Assembly: GCF_030689025.1 (NCBI RefSeq)
Contig: NZ_JAUYWA010000028.1
Span: forward strand, 1-41,071
Direction: 5' to 3'
Origin: Oceanobacter sp. 1_MG-2023
GTDB taxonomy: Bacteria; Pseudomonadota; Gammaproteobacteria; Pseudomonadales; Oceanobacteraceae
DNA: 41,071 bases
Shown: one piece after another, positions 1 through 7,712 of the stretch
Position numbering within the stretch: position 1 is the stretch's first letter
Layout: the number at the start of each line of letters is the position of its first letter
Notes under the pieces: model-generated
What the model was told of the DNA's origin: nothing
What the model saw: only the letters and a program-made list of their open reading frames with translations
The model's database searches: none
Made by a program: the position numbers and the translations under genes

Positions 1-2
1 TG

Positions 3-260
3 AGTGACTATCTGGCGTTAGTTGATGCAACCGGGCGGATAGCTCGCGGCGATAAACGTGGCGCGATTGATACAAGCGTATCGCCGATCCTCAGCCGAAT
101 TGGGCTGGATGACAATCAGTGGCTGACCATTAGTCAGCAATTCGAGCAGTGCTTCACAACCTTTGTTGGTAGCGAATCCAATGTTCGTTCTGCCTGCGAA
201 CGACTCGGTTACAAACGACCGACCGGGATAGCACCAGCCAGGAAGCTGTTGGCGGGCTGA
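3..260 (+). CDS. REP-associated (Y1/IS200-like) transposase, C-terminal part
   Basis: An open frame runs in from the left edge and gives 85 residues before a TGA stop; the start lies outside the window. The opening SDYLALVDATGR, then RGDKRGAID and a final Arg/Lys-rich stretch (ERLGYKRPTGIAPARK), resemble the tail of REP-associated tyrosine transposases (RAYT, COG1943). These are HUH/Y1 single-strand transposases that act on REP-like palindromes. The catalytic HUH and Tyr motifs would be upstream and cannot be checked. Repeats of the type these enzymes often accompany lie 180-310 nt downstream. The family call rests on C-terminal similarity only, so it is moderate. Confidence 0.6.
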   Translation, partial: SDYLALVDATGRIARGDKRGAIDTSVSPILSRIGLDDNQWLTISQQFEQCFTTFVGSESNVRSACERLGYKRPTGIAPARKLLAG

Positions 261-321
261 TCCGAATCACTCACCGCGAATTTCCCAAACCAGGTACGAC
301 GATCAGAGACATACTCTGAGG

Positions 322-357
322 CTTGATCACGTGCAACGATCAAGATTTATCCTTTTT
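322..357 (+). terminator. Hairpin downstream of the transposase
   Basis: A perfect 7-bp inverted repeat (CTTGATC at 322-328, GATCAAG at 338-344) with a 9-nt loop is followed by an A/T-rich stretch ending in TTTTT. It lies about 60 nt after the transposase stop. It could be a weak intrinsic terminator or a REP-like palindrome. The stem is short and AT-rich. Confidence 0.35.
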
Positions 358-440
358 ATCACTAGTTCGCCCTGCCAATGACCACCAAAAACAGGCAGAT
401 TAGTCTGGCAAAGCCTGAAGTGGGATACCGCAGCTTGAAA

Positions 441-570
441 ATAAAAATGGGTGTCCCAATTTATTCCGGTGTCCCAATTTCAGCCAATTTCACCGGAAAA
501 TAAAAGTGGGTGTCCTAGTTACTACTAGTTACTAGTTAAAGTGGGTGTCCTAGTTAAAAAGATGTCCCTG
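441..570 (+). repeat. GGGTGTCC-type repeat cluster
   Basis: The core TGGGTGTCC or a shortened form occurs five times in 130 nt: about 448-456, 469-474 (GGTGTCC, truncated), 507-515, 542-550 and 561-567 (ATGTCC, degenerate). Two copies share the longer form AAAGTGGGTGTCCTAGTT (504-520 and 538-555), and two share GTGTCCCAATTT. Between them is a simple ACTAGTTACTAGTT stretch (524-537). The cluster lies between the transposase remnant and the 3' end of the oxidase operon and holds no gene. Its position suggests repeats mobilised by, or left over from, the neighbouring transposase (inference). Confidence 0.65.
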
Positions 571-581
571 ACCAGAGTGGC

Positions 582-719
582 TCAGGGCAAGCCGGTCATC
601 AGTAGTTTGATCCCGTAGGACATCGAAAAAACGGCGGTAAAACCGATTAAATACAGCAGTAAAAACCATTGCCAGGATTTGAGCCTGGCTACCTTGTTTT
701 TAATAGTGGTTACATTCAT
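582..719 (-). CDS. DUF2474-type small subunit of the CIO quinol oxidase
   Basis: A 45-residue peptide (MNVTTIKNKV...) has a basic N-terminus (KNKVARLKSW) and one hydrophobic segment at about residues 17-40. Its ATG overlaps the cioB stop as TAATG, the same arrangement as between cioA and cioB, so translational coupling is likely. Single-span peptides of 35-45 residues encoded right after cioB are the DUF2474 family. By analogy with CydX they are thought to stabilise the oxidase or fill the site left by the missing subunit. The WQWFLLLYLIGF core and a terminal basic/Gly-Leu-Pro tail fit that family. The open frame extends further upstream inside cioB, but only this start makes sense. Confidence 0.8.
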   Translation of the reverse strand: MNVTTIKNKVARLKSWQWFLLLYLIGFTAVFSMSYGIKLLMTGLP

Positions 720-1714
720 TAATAACCCTCCTGATAATCTTCTACCTTGCCGGAAAATACCCGGTAACCCCATAAGGTATAAAGGCAAATCAGCGGGATA
801 AAAATACACACGCCGGGTAATAAAAAGTACAGGCTGCTGTCGGGGGATGCTGCTGCCATAAAGGTTAGCTGGCCCGGTATCAGATAGGGAAACAGACCAA
901 CAACCAATCCGGCAAAGCTGAGCAAAAAGATGATGGCGGCACACCAGAAGGGGCGGCTTTCGTGTTGGTGGTTGTGCAGTCCTCGCCAGGCGAATAATGC
1001 TGCCAAAAAGGTCAGTATCGGCAGTGGCGACAACAATAAAAAGTGGTTGTCGGTAAACCAGCGATCCCTTATAGCTGGCTGACTGATTACGGTCCATAAA
1101 CTCACTGCCACCATGGCGAACAGGGTGGTCATCAGCAGGTATTTTCCCAGTTTGGCAGCGTGTTGCTGAATCTGGCCACGACTTTTCATATAGAGATAGC
1201 AGGCGGCTAATAAAGCGTAACCTGCCATAACCGCAAAGCCCGTCAATACCGAAAAGGGTGTTAGCCAATGCAGGCTCGACAGGCTGTGACTACCTGCTGG
1301 AATACCTTGCACCAGAGAGCCTAGCAGCATGCCCTGGCAAAAAGCGGCAATGGCAGAACCGGCGCTGAAGGCAAAATCCCAATAGGGTCGCGAGGTGTCG
1401 GATTTGAAACGATATTCAAACGCCACTCCCCGGAAAATCAGCGCAAACAGCATCAGCATAATCGGCAGGTAAAATACCGTGGTAATCGCGGCATAGGCAG
1501 CAGGGAAGGCTGCAAATAGCATGACGCCGCCAAATACCAGCCAGGTTTCATTACCGTCCCAGACGTGTGAGATGGAGCGCATCAGGTGGTCACGTTCGCC
1601 ATCCTGATCAAACCAGGGGTAGAGAATGCCGATCCCCAGGTCAAAGCCATCCAGCAACACATACATAAAGATGGAAAATCCCAATAACAGAAAATAGAAC
1701 AAGGCCAAATCCAT
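719..1714 (-). CDS. cioB: Cyanide-insensitive (bd-type) quinol oxidase subunit II
   Basis: This 331-residue inner-membrane protein is the CydB/CioB subunit II, the partner that completes the bd-type quinol:O2 oxidoreductase. It starts MDLALFYFLLLGFSIFMYVLLDGFDLGIG, where DGFDLGIG is the family signature in the first helix. WDGNETWLVFGG (about residues 52-63) is the second conserved motif. About eight to nine hydrophobic segments follow, and the length is normal for the CIO type. Its ATG at 1714 overlaps the cioA stop (TAATG). Subunit II lacks haem ligands but is needed for assembly. The gene could equally be called cydB; the cio label comes from the short Q-loop of the partner and the DUF2474 peptide. 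Confidence 0.93.
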   Translation of the reverse strand: MDLALFYFLLLGFSIFMYVLLDGFDLGIGILYPWFDQDGERDHLMRSISHVWDGNETWLVFGGVMLFAAFPAAYAAITTVFYLPIMLMLFALIFRGVAFEYRFKSDTSRPYWDFAFSAGSAIAAFCQGMLLGSLVQGIPAGSHSLSSLHWLTPFSVLTGFAVMAGYALLAACYLYMKSRGQIQQHAAKLGKYLLMTTLFAMVAVSLWTVISQPAIRDRWFTDNHFLLLSPLPILTFLAALFAWRGLHNHQHESRPFWCAAIIFLLSFAGLVVGLFPYLIPGQLTFMAAASPDSSLYFLLPGVCIFIPLICLYTLWGYRVFSGKVEDYQEGY

Positions 1715-3123
1715 TATTTTGCTCCTCGTTCTTGTTGGTTCAGGTTTTTGACCCAGGCGAGGGCATAGCCGGGGGCATCCATACCAATCAACTGTTCTTC
1801 CAGTGCGTTCATGGTGGGTGGGCCTTTTTTAATCAATTTGCGCATGAAGTAGAGGTAAACACCCAGCAGGGAGGTATAGATCAACACAAACATGATCAGC
1901 GTGAACAACACCCGCTCGGCTGGTAGTGGCGATACGATGTCTGCGGTACGCACCAGGTTATAAACAATCCAGGGCTGGCGACCGACTTCCACCACATACC
2001 AGCCAGCGAGCACCGCAATCACTCCACTGGGAGTAAACAGCGTTACCAGTGCCAGAAGGGGTTTGCTTTCAAACAAGCGCTCTTTGCGACGTAAAGCCAG
2101 CGCCAGCAGGGCAATACAGATCATGCCGAAGCCAATACCGACCATTACCCGGAATGACCAGAACACCAGTGGTACGTTGGGACGATCTGCTGCCGGTACG
2201 GCTTTCAGGCCTTGCAGCGCGCCATCCCAGCTATGGGTCAACAGCAGGCTGCCAAGGTTTGGAATCGCAATTTCATAATCGTTGGATTCGGTGGCCATGT
2301 TCGGCATGGCAAACAGCAGTAGTGGTACGTTGTTTTCTTCCGCAGGCCAAATGCCCTCAATCGCCGCCAGCTTGGTTGGCTGGTGCTCCTTGACGTTTAA
2401 GCCGTGCATATCACCCACCCATGCTTGTAATGGCGTCAAGACCAGAGCGAACCACATGCACATGGACAAGCCTTTGCGGGCGAAGGGAATATGCTGTTTT
2501 TTTAATAGGTAGTAAGCACTGATACCGGCGACCACAAAGGTGGCGGTGATCAACGAGGCCATCAGCATATGCATCAGGCGGTAGGGCATGGAGGGGTTGA
2601 AGATGACTTCCATCCAGCTGGCCACCTCAAAGTGGCCATCGACAATGATGTAACCGGCAGGGGTTTGCATCCAGGAGTTGGCAACAATAATCCAGAATGC
2701 GGAAAACCAGGTGCCGACCATCACCACCGTGGTGGCAAAGAAGTGCAGTTTGCGGCCAACCCGCTGCCAGCCAAATAGCATCACCCCAAGAAAACCGGCT
2801 TCCATAAAAAAGGCCGTTAGCACTTCATAAGCCATTAATGGCCCTAATACTGCGCCAGTCATTTCCGAAAACCTGGAAAAATTGGTGCCGAATTCATAGG
2901 ATAAAACAATACCGGATACGACGCCCATACCAAAGGTAATGGCAAAGGGTTTTATCCAGAATTTGGCCAGTTGCAAGTAATAAGGGTTGTGGGTTTTTAA
3001 CCATAAACCTTCCCAGATAGCAATTAATGTGGCCAGGCCAATAGTAATGCTGGGGAAGATAATATGAAAGCTCACCGTAAAGGCGAACTGCAATCTGGAT
3101 AATAGAGCGACGTCGAGATCCAT
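1714..3123 (-). CDS. cioA: Cyanide-insensitive (bd-type) quinol oxidase subunit I
   Basis: This 469-residue subunit I is the haem-bearing quinol oxidase of the inner membrane. It oxidises ubiquinol and reduces O2 to water without pumping protons. The start chosen is the ATG at 3123 (MDLDVALLSRLQFA), because GGA lies 8 nt upstream and family proteins begin this way; an in-frame ATG two codons earlier lacks such spacing. His20 (SFHIIFPS) and His185 (YRLMHMLM) match the haem ligands of Escherichia coli CydA, and GRQPW is present. The quinol-binding loop is of the short type, typical of CIO oxidases, which tolerate cyanide. It is followed by cioB with a TAATG overlap. Upstream lies an 82-nt gap, then the 38-residue ORF, probably in the same transcript. 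Confidence 0.93.
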   Translation of the reverse strand: MDLDVALLSRLQFAFTVSFHIIFPSITIGLATLIAIWEGLWLKTHNPYYLQLAKFWIKPFAITFGMGVVSGIVLSYEFGTNFSRFSEMTGAVLGPLMAYEVLTAFFMEAGFLGVMLFGWQRVGRKLHFFATTVVMVGTWFSAFWIIVANSWMQTPAGYIIVDGHFEVASWMEVIFNPSMPYRLMHMLMASLITATFVVAGISAYYLLKKQHIPFARKGLSMCMWFALVLTPLQAWVGDMHGLNVKEHQPTKLAAIEGIWPAEENNVPLLLFAMPNMATESNDYEIAIPNLGSLLLTHSWDGALQGLKAVPAADRPNVPLVFWSFRVMVGIGFGMICIALLALALRRKERLFESKPLLALVTLFTPSGVIAVLAGWYVVEVGRQPWIVYNLVRTADIVSPLPAERVLFTLIMFVLIYTSLLGVYLYFMRKLIKKGPPTMNALEEQLIGMDAPGYALAWVKNLNQQERGAK

Positions 3124-3211
3124 AGCCATTCCAATAGTGTTAAACCAGAGCTTTTATTATTTTATAAAAAACAAAAGCCGTGAATGATAAAATGATTGAT
3201 CAAGTCGTCCG

Positions 3212-3328
3212 CTAGTTGGCCTTGTTGCTGGCCAGTGTGCGCATTTTCTGGATGGCCAAAGGAAATAATGCCAAACCAGCAATGCTGAACAGTGCGATGA
3301 CTTCCGTCATGAAAAATCCAGTATTCAT
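3212..3328 (-). CDS. 38-residue membrane peptide at the head of the oxidase operon
   Basis: This is a short ORF (MNTGFFMTEVIALFSIAGLA...) with an ATG at 3328 preceded by GGAGA at good spacing (GGAGAAAGCAAA-ATG). It has one transmembrane segment (about residues 4-26) and a basic tail (QKMRTLASNK). A longer frame opens upstream to 3406, but that start has no Shine-Dalgarno sequence and would cover the predicted promoter. It lies between the predicted promoter and cioA on the same strand. I do not recognise the family. Its place and shape suggest a small accessory subunit or leader peptide of the CIO oxidase (inference); it is not DUF2474, which is at the other end of the operon. Confidence 0.6.
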   Translation of the reverse strand: MNTGFFMTEVIALFSIAGLALFPLAIQKMRTLASNKAN

Positions 3329-3356
3329 TTTGCTTTCTCCAAAAACAGATAAAATT

Positions 3357-3370
3357 TTGAGATAGATCAA
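3357..3370 (-). promoter_or_regulatory. ANR/FNR-like box
   Basis: TTGAGATAGATCAA matches the FNR/ANR consensus TTGAT-N4-ATCAA in 9 of 10 informative bases. It lies 28 nt before the small ORF and about 10-23 nt downstream of the transcription start expected from the sigma54-like element at 3390-3405. A site there would fit repression under low oxygen, as ANR represses cioAB in Pseudomonas aeruginosa. The box is strand-symmetric. Confidence 0.55.
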
Positions 3371-3389
3371 GAAATATGATTTGCTTACA

Positions 3390-3405
3390 AGCAATCGATA
3401 GGCCA
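3390..3405 (-). promoter_or_regulatory. Sigma54-like -24/-12 promoter for the oxidase operon
   Basis: Read on the minus strand it is TGGCCTATCGATTGCT, against the consensus TGGCACG-N4-TTGCW. TGGC and TTGCT are intact and the GG-to-GC spacing is exactly 12. The expected start near 3380 gives a leader of about 50 nt to the 38-codon ORF. The divergent gene pair encodes a sigma54 activator. The middle bases (CTA instead of ACG) are off consensus. Confidence 0.5.
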
Positions 3406-3480
3406 ATTTTTATTGGTTTTTATCTTGTTGATTTTTAAGGATAAAAATCAATTTTTGTGTGAACTGTAAAGTAAGTTTAC
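3403..3480. promoter_or_regulatory. Dyad elements upstream of the sigma54-like promoter
   Basis: There are three inverted repeats. CCAAT-N4-ATTGG is at 3403-3416. A perfect 10+10 dyad at 3428-3451 has arms TTGATTTTTA and TAAAAATCAA and a 4-nt spacer. GTAAA-N5-TTTAC is at 3466-3480. The last two lie about 50-100 nt upstream of the start predicted from the sigma54-like element, where enhancer-binding proteins usually bind. They are also just before the kinase gene on the other strand. A further TTGCTT-AC-AAGCAA dyad (3381-3394) overlaps the -12 region. The A/T content makes some chance dyads likely. Confidence 0.45.
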
Positions 3481-3517
3481 GATTGTTTGCTATGGTGGTG
3501 TAAGCGAGGTTGACAGT

Positions 3518-5464
3518 TTGAAGCTCTCATTGATGTTTGAAATCGCCATGTTGGTCTCCAGTGTTTGCGGTTTTTTGGTCGCGGCCTGGCTACTCTGGCG
3601 TGCTCGCAAACAAAGCGACCTGCAAGCCTTGGCTGGTTTTGCCATCATGATGGCGGTGTGGTGTTTTGGCCATGTGGTGCTGTTTCATGGTTATGAACGT
3701 ATTGGTATTTATATAATTCTGGCCAATCCACTGATGCCTACTTTTTTCCTGCACTTTGCGATTCGGTTTGTAAACTCCGGTGCTGCCAGAGAAGATAAAC
3801 TTGATCGTCTTTATCAAACGGTTCCCTGGTTTTATGCCACCAGTATTGCCGTGGTATTACAAAGCTGGTGGGTGGGTGCCGGAGATTCTATTGGCACCTT
3901 GGATATCCGTTACTTTTTTGTCTTTACCGACGTGGGTGTCTGGAATTTATCTTATACCGTACTGATCGGTATACTGGCACACGCAGTATTATTGTTTGGC
4001 TGGTATCGTCATTCGGGTAATAAAAAGCGATCGATTCTGGCGATGTTTGGTGTAGGAGCCTGGGGGCTGCTACTGGCTACCAGCTTTGTTTTTCCTTCTT
4101 TTGGCATCAGCTGGTTTCCCTATCCGATGTTGCTGCTGCCTACCTACTTGCTGCTGCTGGTGTATGCCGTGGTGCGTTATCAGATTCTGTCGGTCAATGC
4201 TTTTGCCAACCGGGCACTGTTGTGGGTGTCCATGATGTTGGTGATTCTGTGTCTGATTGCGGTGATCGGGGTGGTGTCCGGGCGTATCGGTTTACAGGCA
4301 TTGGCGAACGTGCCCAGTTGGCAACTGTGGTTGTATTCGTTGCTGGTATTGGTGGTGGCTGCATTTATCTATCAGCCGTTAAGTCGGATGGTATCGCGGT
4401 TGATTTATCCGGGGGCTTCGCTGAACGAAACCGTGTTGGAGACTTGGTCAACCCGGTTAAAGGAAGCGGAAGACTGGTCTCAGCTGGTCAGTCTGGGTGA
4501 GCAGTTGCTCTCACAACAAATACGCCACAAGGTCGCTATCCAGCTGGATAAGCCGGTTCCGATGGAGCCATCCCACCACACTGCGCTGGCGCTGCGGCTA
4601 TCACGATCAGCGTCTGGCTGGCATTTTGTGTTGGTGGGTTGGGACGATGCCAGCCCTGGTATGCGTCTGACGGCGGAAGTGTTTGCGTCGCTGTTCTCGA
4701 CCAGTTGTGGTTTGTTGGAGCATTCGCTGGCGCTGGCGGCGGCGGAGCGTAAACGGCTGGATGAACAGCACCTGGTCGAGCTGGGTAGCCTGTCGGCAGC
4801 GATGGCGCATGAGTTGCGTAATCCCCTGAATATCATTGCGATGGCGGCTTATGATGCACCTGTTGCCACCCGCCAGCATATTCAAACCCAGCTTAAGAGA
4901 GCAGACCGGCTGGTCAGCGATATGCTGGTGTATTCCGGCGGTCTGACTCTGCAAATCAGCGTTATTCCCTTGCGGGCGTTAGTGGCGAATGTCTTGGCGC
5001 AAGCTCCGTCCGACGGAGTGGTGTGTGAGCTGAAAATCGCCGAGACACTTGAGCTGGAAGGGGACCCGCAACGACTGCAGCAGGTGTTTATTAACCTGAT
5101 CGATAATGCCCTGTCGTTCCTGCGTAATGCGGCCGATGGCCACTTGTGTATCGAGGCTGAGAAAGAGGGGCAATATCTGCTGGTGCGTGTTCACAACAAC
5201 GGGCCGGAAGTGGATGCCGGACTGCAAGGGGATGCTCTGTTTCAGCCATTTGTCACTCGGCGGGCAGGCGGCAGTGGTCTGGGGTTGGCGATTGTGCGGC
5301 GTATTGTCGATGCCCATCAAGGCCAGATTTATCACCGCAAGGATAGCGATTGGCCGGTAACGTTTGAGCTGCGGTTACCGTGCCGCCCGGCAACGGCATC
5401 TGCTGTCGAACCGGCTGCCGTGGTTACACAGAATAATGACTTTTTGCCAGAGCAACTTTTATGA
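3518..5464 (+). CDS. Membrane histidine kinase, partner of the sigma54 regulator
   Basis: This is a 648-residue sensor kinase. The start is TTG at 3518, with GAGGT 8 nt upstream; the next ATG (3533) has no well-placed ribosome site. Residues 1 to about 295 hold eight or nine hydrophobic segments, a multi-span sensor without a large periplasmic loop. A linker with weak GAF character follows (about 310-400). The HisKA box is AMAHELRNPLN with phospho-acceptor His431. The HATPase part has the N box (FINLIDNALSFL, Asn530) and G box (GSGLGLAIV, about 586-594). Its TGA overlaps the next ATG (ATGA), so the two proteins form a two-component pair. The ligand is unknown; because the pair diverges from a quinol oxidase, a membrane redox or respiratory signal is plausible (inference). 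Confidence 0.85.
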   Translation: MKLSLMFEIAMLVSSVCGFLVAAWLLWRARKQSDLQALAGFAIMMAVWCFGHVVLFHGYERIGIYIILANPLMPTFFLHFAIRFVNSGAAREDKLDRLYQTVPWFYATSIAVVLQSWWVGAGDSIGTLDIRYFFVFTDVGVWNLSYTVLIGILAHAVLLFGWYRHSGNKKRSILAMFGVGAWGLLLATSFVFPSFGISWFPYPMLLLPTYLLLLVYAVVRYQILSVNAFANRALLWVSMMLVILCLIAVIGVVSGRIGLQALANVPSWQLWLYSLLVLVVAAFIYQPLSRMVSRLIYPGASLNETVLETWSTRLKEAEDWSQLVSLGEQLLSQQIRHKVAIQLDKPVPMEPSHHTALALRLSRSASGWHFVLVGWDDASPGMRLTAEVFASLFSTSCGLLEHSLALAAAERKRLDEQHLVELGSLSAAMAHELRNPLNIIAMAAYDAPVATRQHIQTQLKRADRLVSDMLVYSGGLTLQISVIPLRALVANVLAQAPSDGVVCELKIAETLELEGDPQRLQQVFINLIDNALSFLRNAADGHLCIEAEKEGQYLLVRVHNNGPEVDAGLQGDALFQPFVTRRAGGSGLGLAIVRRIVDAHQGQIYHRKDSDWPVTFELRLPCRPATASAVEPAAVVTQNNDFLPEQLL

Positions 5465-6864
5465 CACGTGCCAAGACACAACAACGCATATTACTGGTGG
5501 ATGACGAGCCGGCATTTCGGGAGCTGGCCAGTCGCTGGTTGGCGAATCAGGGTTATCACGTCAAAACTGCCGTCAGCCTGGACGATGCCCGTCAGGCGCT
5601 GGTGTCGTTTGAGGCTGACCTGGTGTTACTGGATTTATCCATGCCGCCGCTGTTTGACCCCCAGGTTACCCTGGCGGCGATGGCTGACTTTGACGGTCGG
5701 CCAGTGATTATTATCACCGGCCATGCCGATCGTGATCTGGCGCTGCAAGCGGTGGCGCAAGGAGCGTGGGATTTTATCGCCAAGCCGATTGATCCTGACA
5801 TGCTGGCGGTGGTGGTGCGGCGGGCGCTGATCAAGACGACGCTGGAGCGAGAGCTACAGCAGCTGAAACAGTCCAGCCAGCAGCCATCAGGGGCGGCGGC
5901 CTATCTGGGCCTTTCGGCCAGTGCACAAAAAGTGCGGGCCTTGATTGAGCGTATCGCGCCCACGGACGTGCGGGTGCTGGTCACCGGGCCATCAGGAACG
6001 GGCAAGGAAGTGATCTCGCGGGCATTACACGACCTGAGTCATCGCTCGGACAAGCCTTTTGTATCGGTGCATTGTGGAGCGATACCGGCCGACTTGCTGG
6101 AAAGTGAATTGTTTGGCTACGTCAAAGGCGCGTTTACCGGAGCCGAAAAAGACAAGGCCGGTTTGTTAAGCCTGGCCGATGGCGGCACATTGTTTCTGGA
6201 TGAAATTGGTGAAATGCCATTGGCAATGCAGGTGAAGTTATTACGCGTGTTGCAGGAAGGCACGTTTTTCCCGGTGGGAGGGCGCGAGCAAAAGCATATC
6301 GATATCCGGGTGGTCTCTGCCACCAATGCCGATTTGGCCGAAAAGGTACGCGGTGCTGAATTTCGCGAAGATCTGTATTACCGCATTAAAGGCGTCAATA
6401 TAGAAACCCGGCCACTGTCGGAGCGACAGGAAGATGTACCGGTATTGCTGCAGGCATTCCTGTCGCGTTTGCAGCAACAGCAAGGTAAAAGCTGGCAGCT
6501 CAGCCCGGAGGCGATGCACTGGTTCCGGAGCCAGACCTGGCCTGGTAATGTTCGGGAATTAAGGAATGCCCTCGAAAGCGTGGCGTCCATTTGCCCAGAA
6601 GGGCAAATTACCCTGGAGGATATTCAGCTGCTGTATCCTGCGACGGCAGGAGCGGTGGCCGGAAATCCGGCGTCCGCCATCGAGTGTACGGTCGCTGAGG
6701 TGCCTCTCAGTGAAGCGAGCCTGGATGAGCAGGTCAGGGCGCTGGAGATCCGACTGATCGGGCAGGCGCTGTTGCAATGTAGCGGCAACCGTACCCGGGC
6801 CGCCCGGCAATTGGGTATCTCCCGGCAAGGGTTAATCAAGAAAATAGAACGTTATGGGCTATAG
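5461..6864 (+). CDS. Sigma54-dependent response regulator (NtrC family)
   Basis: This 467-residue protein has three domains. A receiver domain (1 to about 120) carries phospho-acceptor Asp58 in VLLDLSMPP and a conserved Lys in the FIAKPID motif. The AAA+ sigma54-interaction domain has Walker A GPSGTGKE (176-183), GAFTGA (223-228, the loop that contacts sigma54) and Walker B GGTLFLDEIGE. A Fis-type helix-turn-helix (NRTRAARQLGISRQGLIKKI) forms the C-terminus. It is translationally coupled to the kinase by an ATGA overlap. It should activate a sigma54 promoter, and the closest candidate is the one at 3390-3405 in front of the quinol oxidase operon. The sequence does not prove that target. All key motifs are intact. 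Confidence 0.92.
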   Translation: MTRAKTQQRILLVDDEPAFRELASRWLANQGYHVKTAVSLDDARQALVSFEADLVLLDLSMPPLFDPQVTLAAMADFDGRPVIIITGHADRDLALQAVAQGAWDFIAKPIDPDMLAVVVRRALIKTTLERELQQLKQSSQQPSGAAAYLGLSASAQKVRALIERIAPTDVRVLVTGPSGTGKEVISRALHDLSHRSDKPFVSVHCGAIPADLLESELFGYVKGAFTGAEKDKAGLLSLADGGTLFLDEIGEMPLAMQVKLLRVLQEGTFFPVGGREQKHIDIRVVSATNADLAEKVRGAEFREDLYYRIKGVNIETRPLSERQEDVPVLLQAFLSRLQQQQGKSWQLSPEAMHWFRSQTWPGNVRELRNALESVASICPEGQITLEDIQLLYPATAGAVAGNPASAIECTVAEVPLSEASLDEQVRALEIRLIGQALLQCSGNRTRAARQLGISRQGLIKKIERYGL

Positions 6865-6887
6865 GCCTGCGGCTGGTGACGTTGCCA

Positions 6888-7712
6888 TCAGGCTGACTTG
6901 ACCTGATCGTGCCAGTCTGATCGGGCAAAAATCACCCCTTCAACGGCGAGGACATTGCCGTTACTGCTATAGACGCCATGGCCTTTTTCCGTGACATGGT
7001 TCATCTGGCCGCTGGTATGAAACAGCCGATAGTTCAGTTCAAAGCTGCGGCGCTGTGACAGGGCTTCCTGTACCTGCTGCCAGACGTAGTCGACGTCCGC
7101 CGGATGAATCAGCCGGCCATAACTTTTCTGAGTCATTCTGACCAGATCGTCGGCACTGTACCCTGTCAGGGCCAGACAGCCTTCACTGACGTATTCCATG
7201 GTCCAGTCGCGGTCGTTACGAGAGCGGTAAATCATTGTTGGCAGGCGCGACACCAGAGCATTGAGGCCACGCTGGGTCGCACGGTTTTGCTGGTCTTCCT
7301 GCTCCTGAAGAGAGATATCACACAGGGTGGCAGAATATTGCCGGGTCTTTGGTGATTGTGGCCCCAGGGTTTGCAGGCGTAATTCACACCAGAGTGGCTG
7401 CCGGTCCGGGCTGGCGAGGCGTAACTTGAGCGGCGGATACGGACCACTGGCAGTCAGGTCGCTGCTGCCGTTAAGCAGCTGTAGCCAGGCGGCACGATCC
7501 TGCGGGTGCAGAAAATCAGCCAGTGGTTGGTTCAGGCTACTCGTAATGGTGTGGCCACTCAGTTGCTGCCAGGCCTGGTTGGCGTAGGTCAGGCGGCCGA
7601 GCTGGTCGAGCTGCAAGACGGCATCGCTCAGGCTGTCGAGCAACTGTTGCAGATCGGTCGTCGCAGACTCCGCGTGCCGCAATGATCGGGACTGACGGCG
7701 CAGCCAGCTCAC
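6888..7712 (-). CDS. PAS-only protein in the NarX/NarL-like operon
   Basis: This 274-residue soluble protein has a GTG start that overlaps the preceding regulator stop as GTGA. Two PAS folds are visible. The first is at about 20-130 (LLDSLSDAVLQLDQLGRLTYANQAWQ). The second is at about 150-265, a PAS_3 type with WTMEYVSEGCLALTGYSADDLV. Neither a transmembrane segment nor an output domain (kinase, GGDEF, EAL or HTH) is present. It is the third gene of an operon with a soluble kinase and a NarL-like regulator, so it may supply the sensing function or modulate the kinase (inference). The short gap to the convergent sigma54 regulator (23 nt) holds no clear terminator. Confidence 0.75.
   Translation of the reverse strand: MSWLRRQSRSLRHAESATTDLQQLLDSLSDAVLQLDQLGRLTYANQAWQQLSGHTITSSLNQPLADFLHPQDRAAWLQLLNGSSDLTASGPYPPLKLRLASPDRQPLWCELRLQTLGPQSPKTRQYSATLCDISLQEQEDQQNRATQRGLNALVSRLPTMIYRSRNDRDWTMEYVSEGCLALTGYSADDLVRMTQKSYGRLIHPADVDYVWQQVQEALSQRRSFELNYRLFHTSGQMNHVTEKGHGVYSSNGNVLAVEGVIFARSDWHDQVKSA

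Noticed and set aside
582..1268. 228-residue reading frame inside cioB
   Set aside because: Only its last 45 codons, after the cioB stop, look like a protein (DUF2474). The earlier part is the shadow of cioB.
3196..3203. TTGATCAA as a second FNR box before cioA
   Set aside because: The two half-sites have no 4-nt spacer and the flanks do not fit the consensus.
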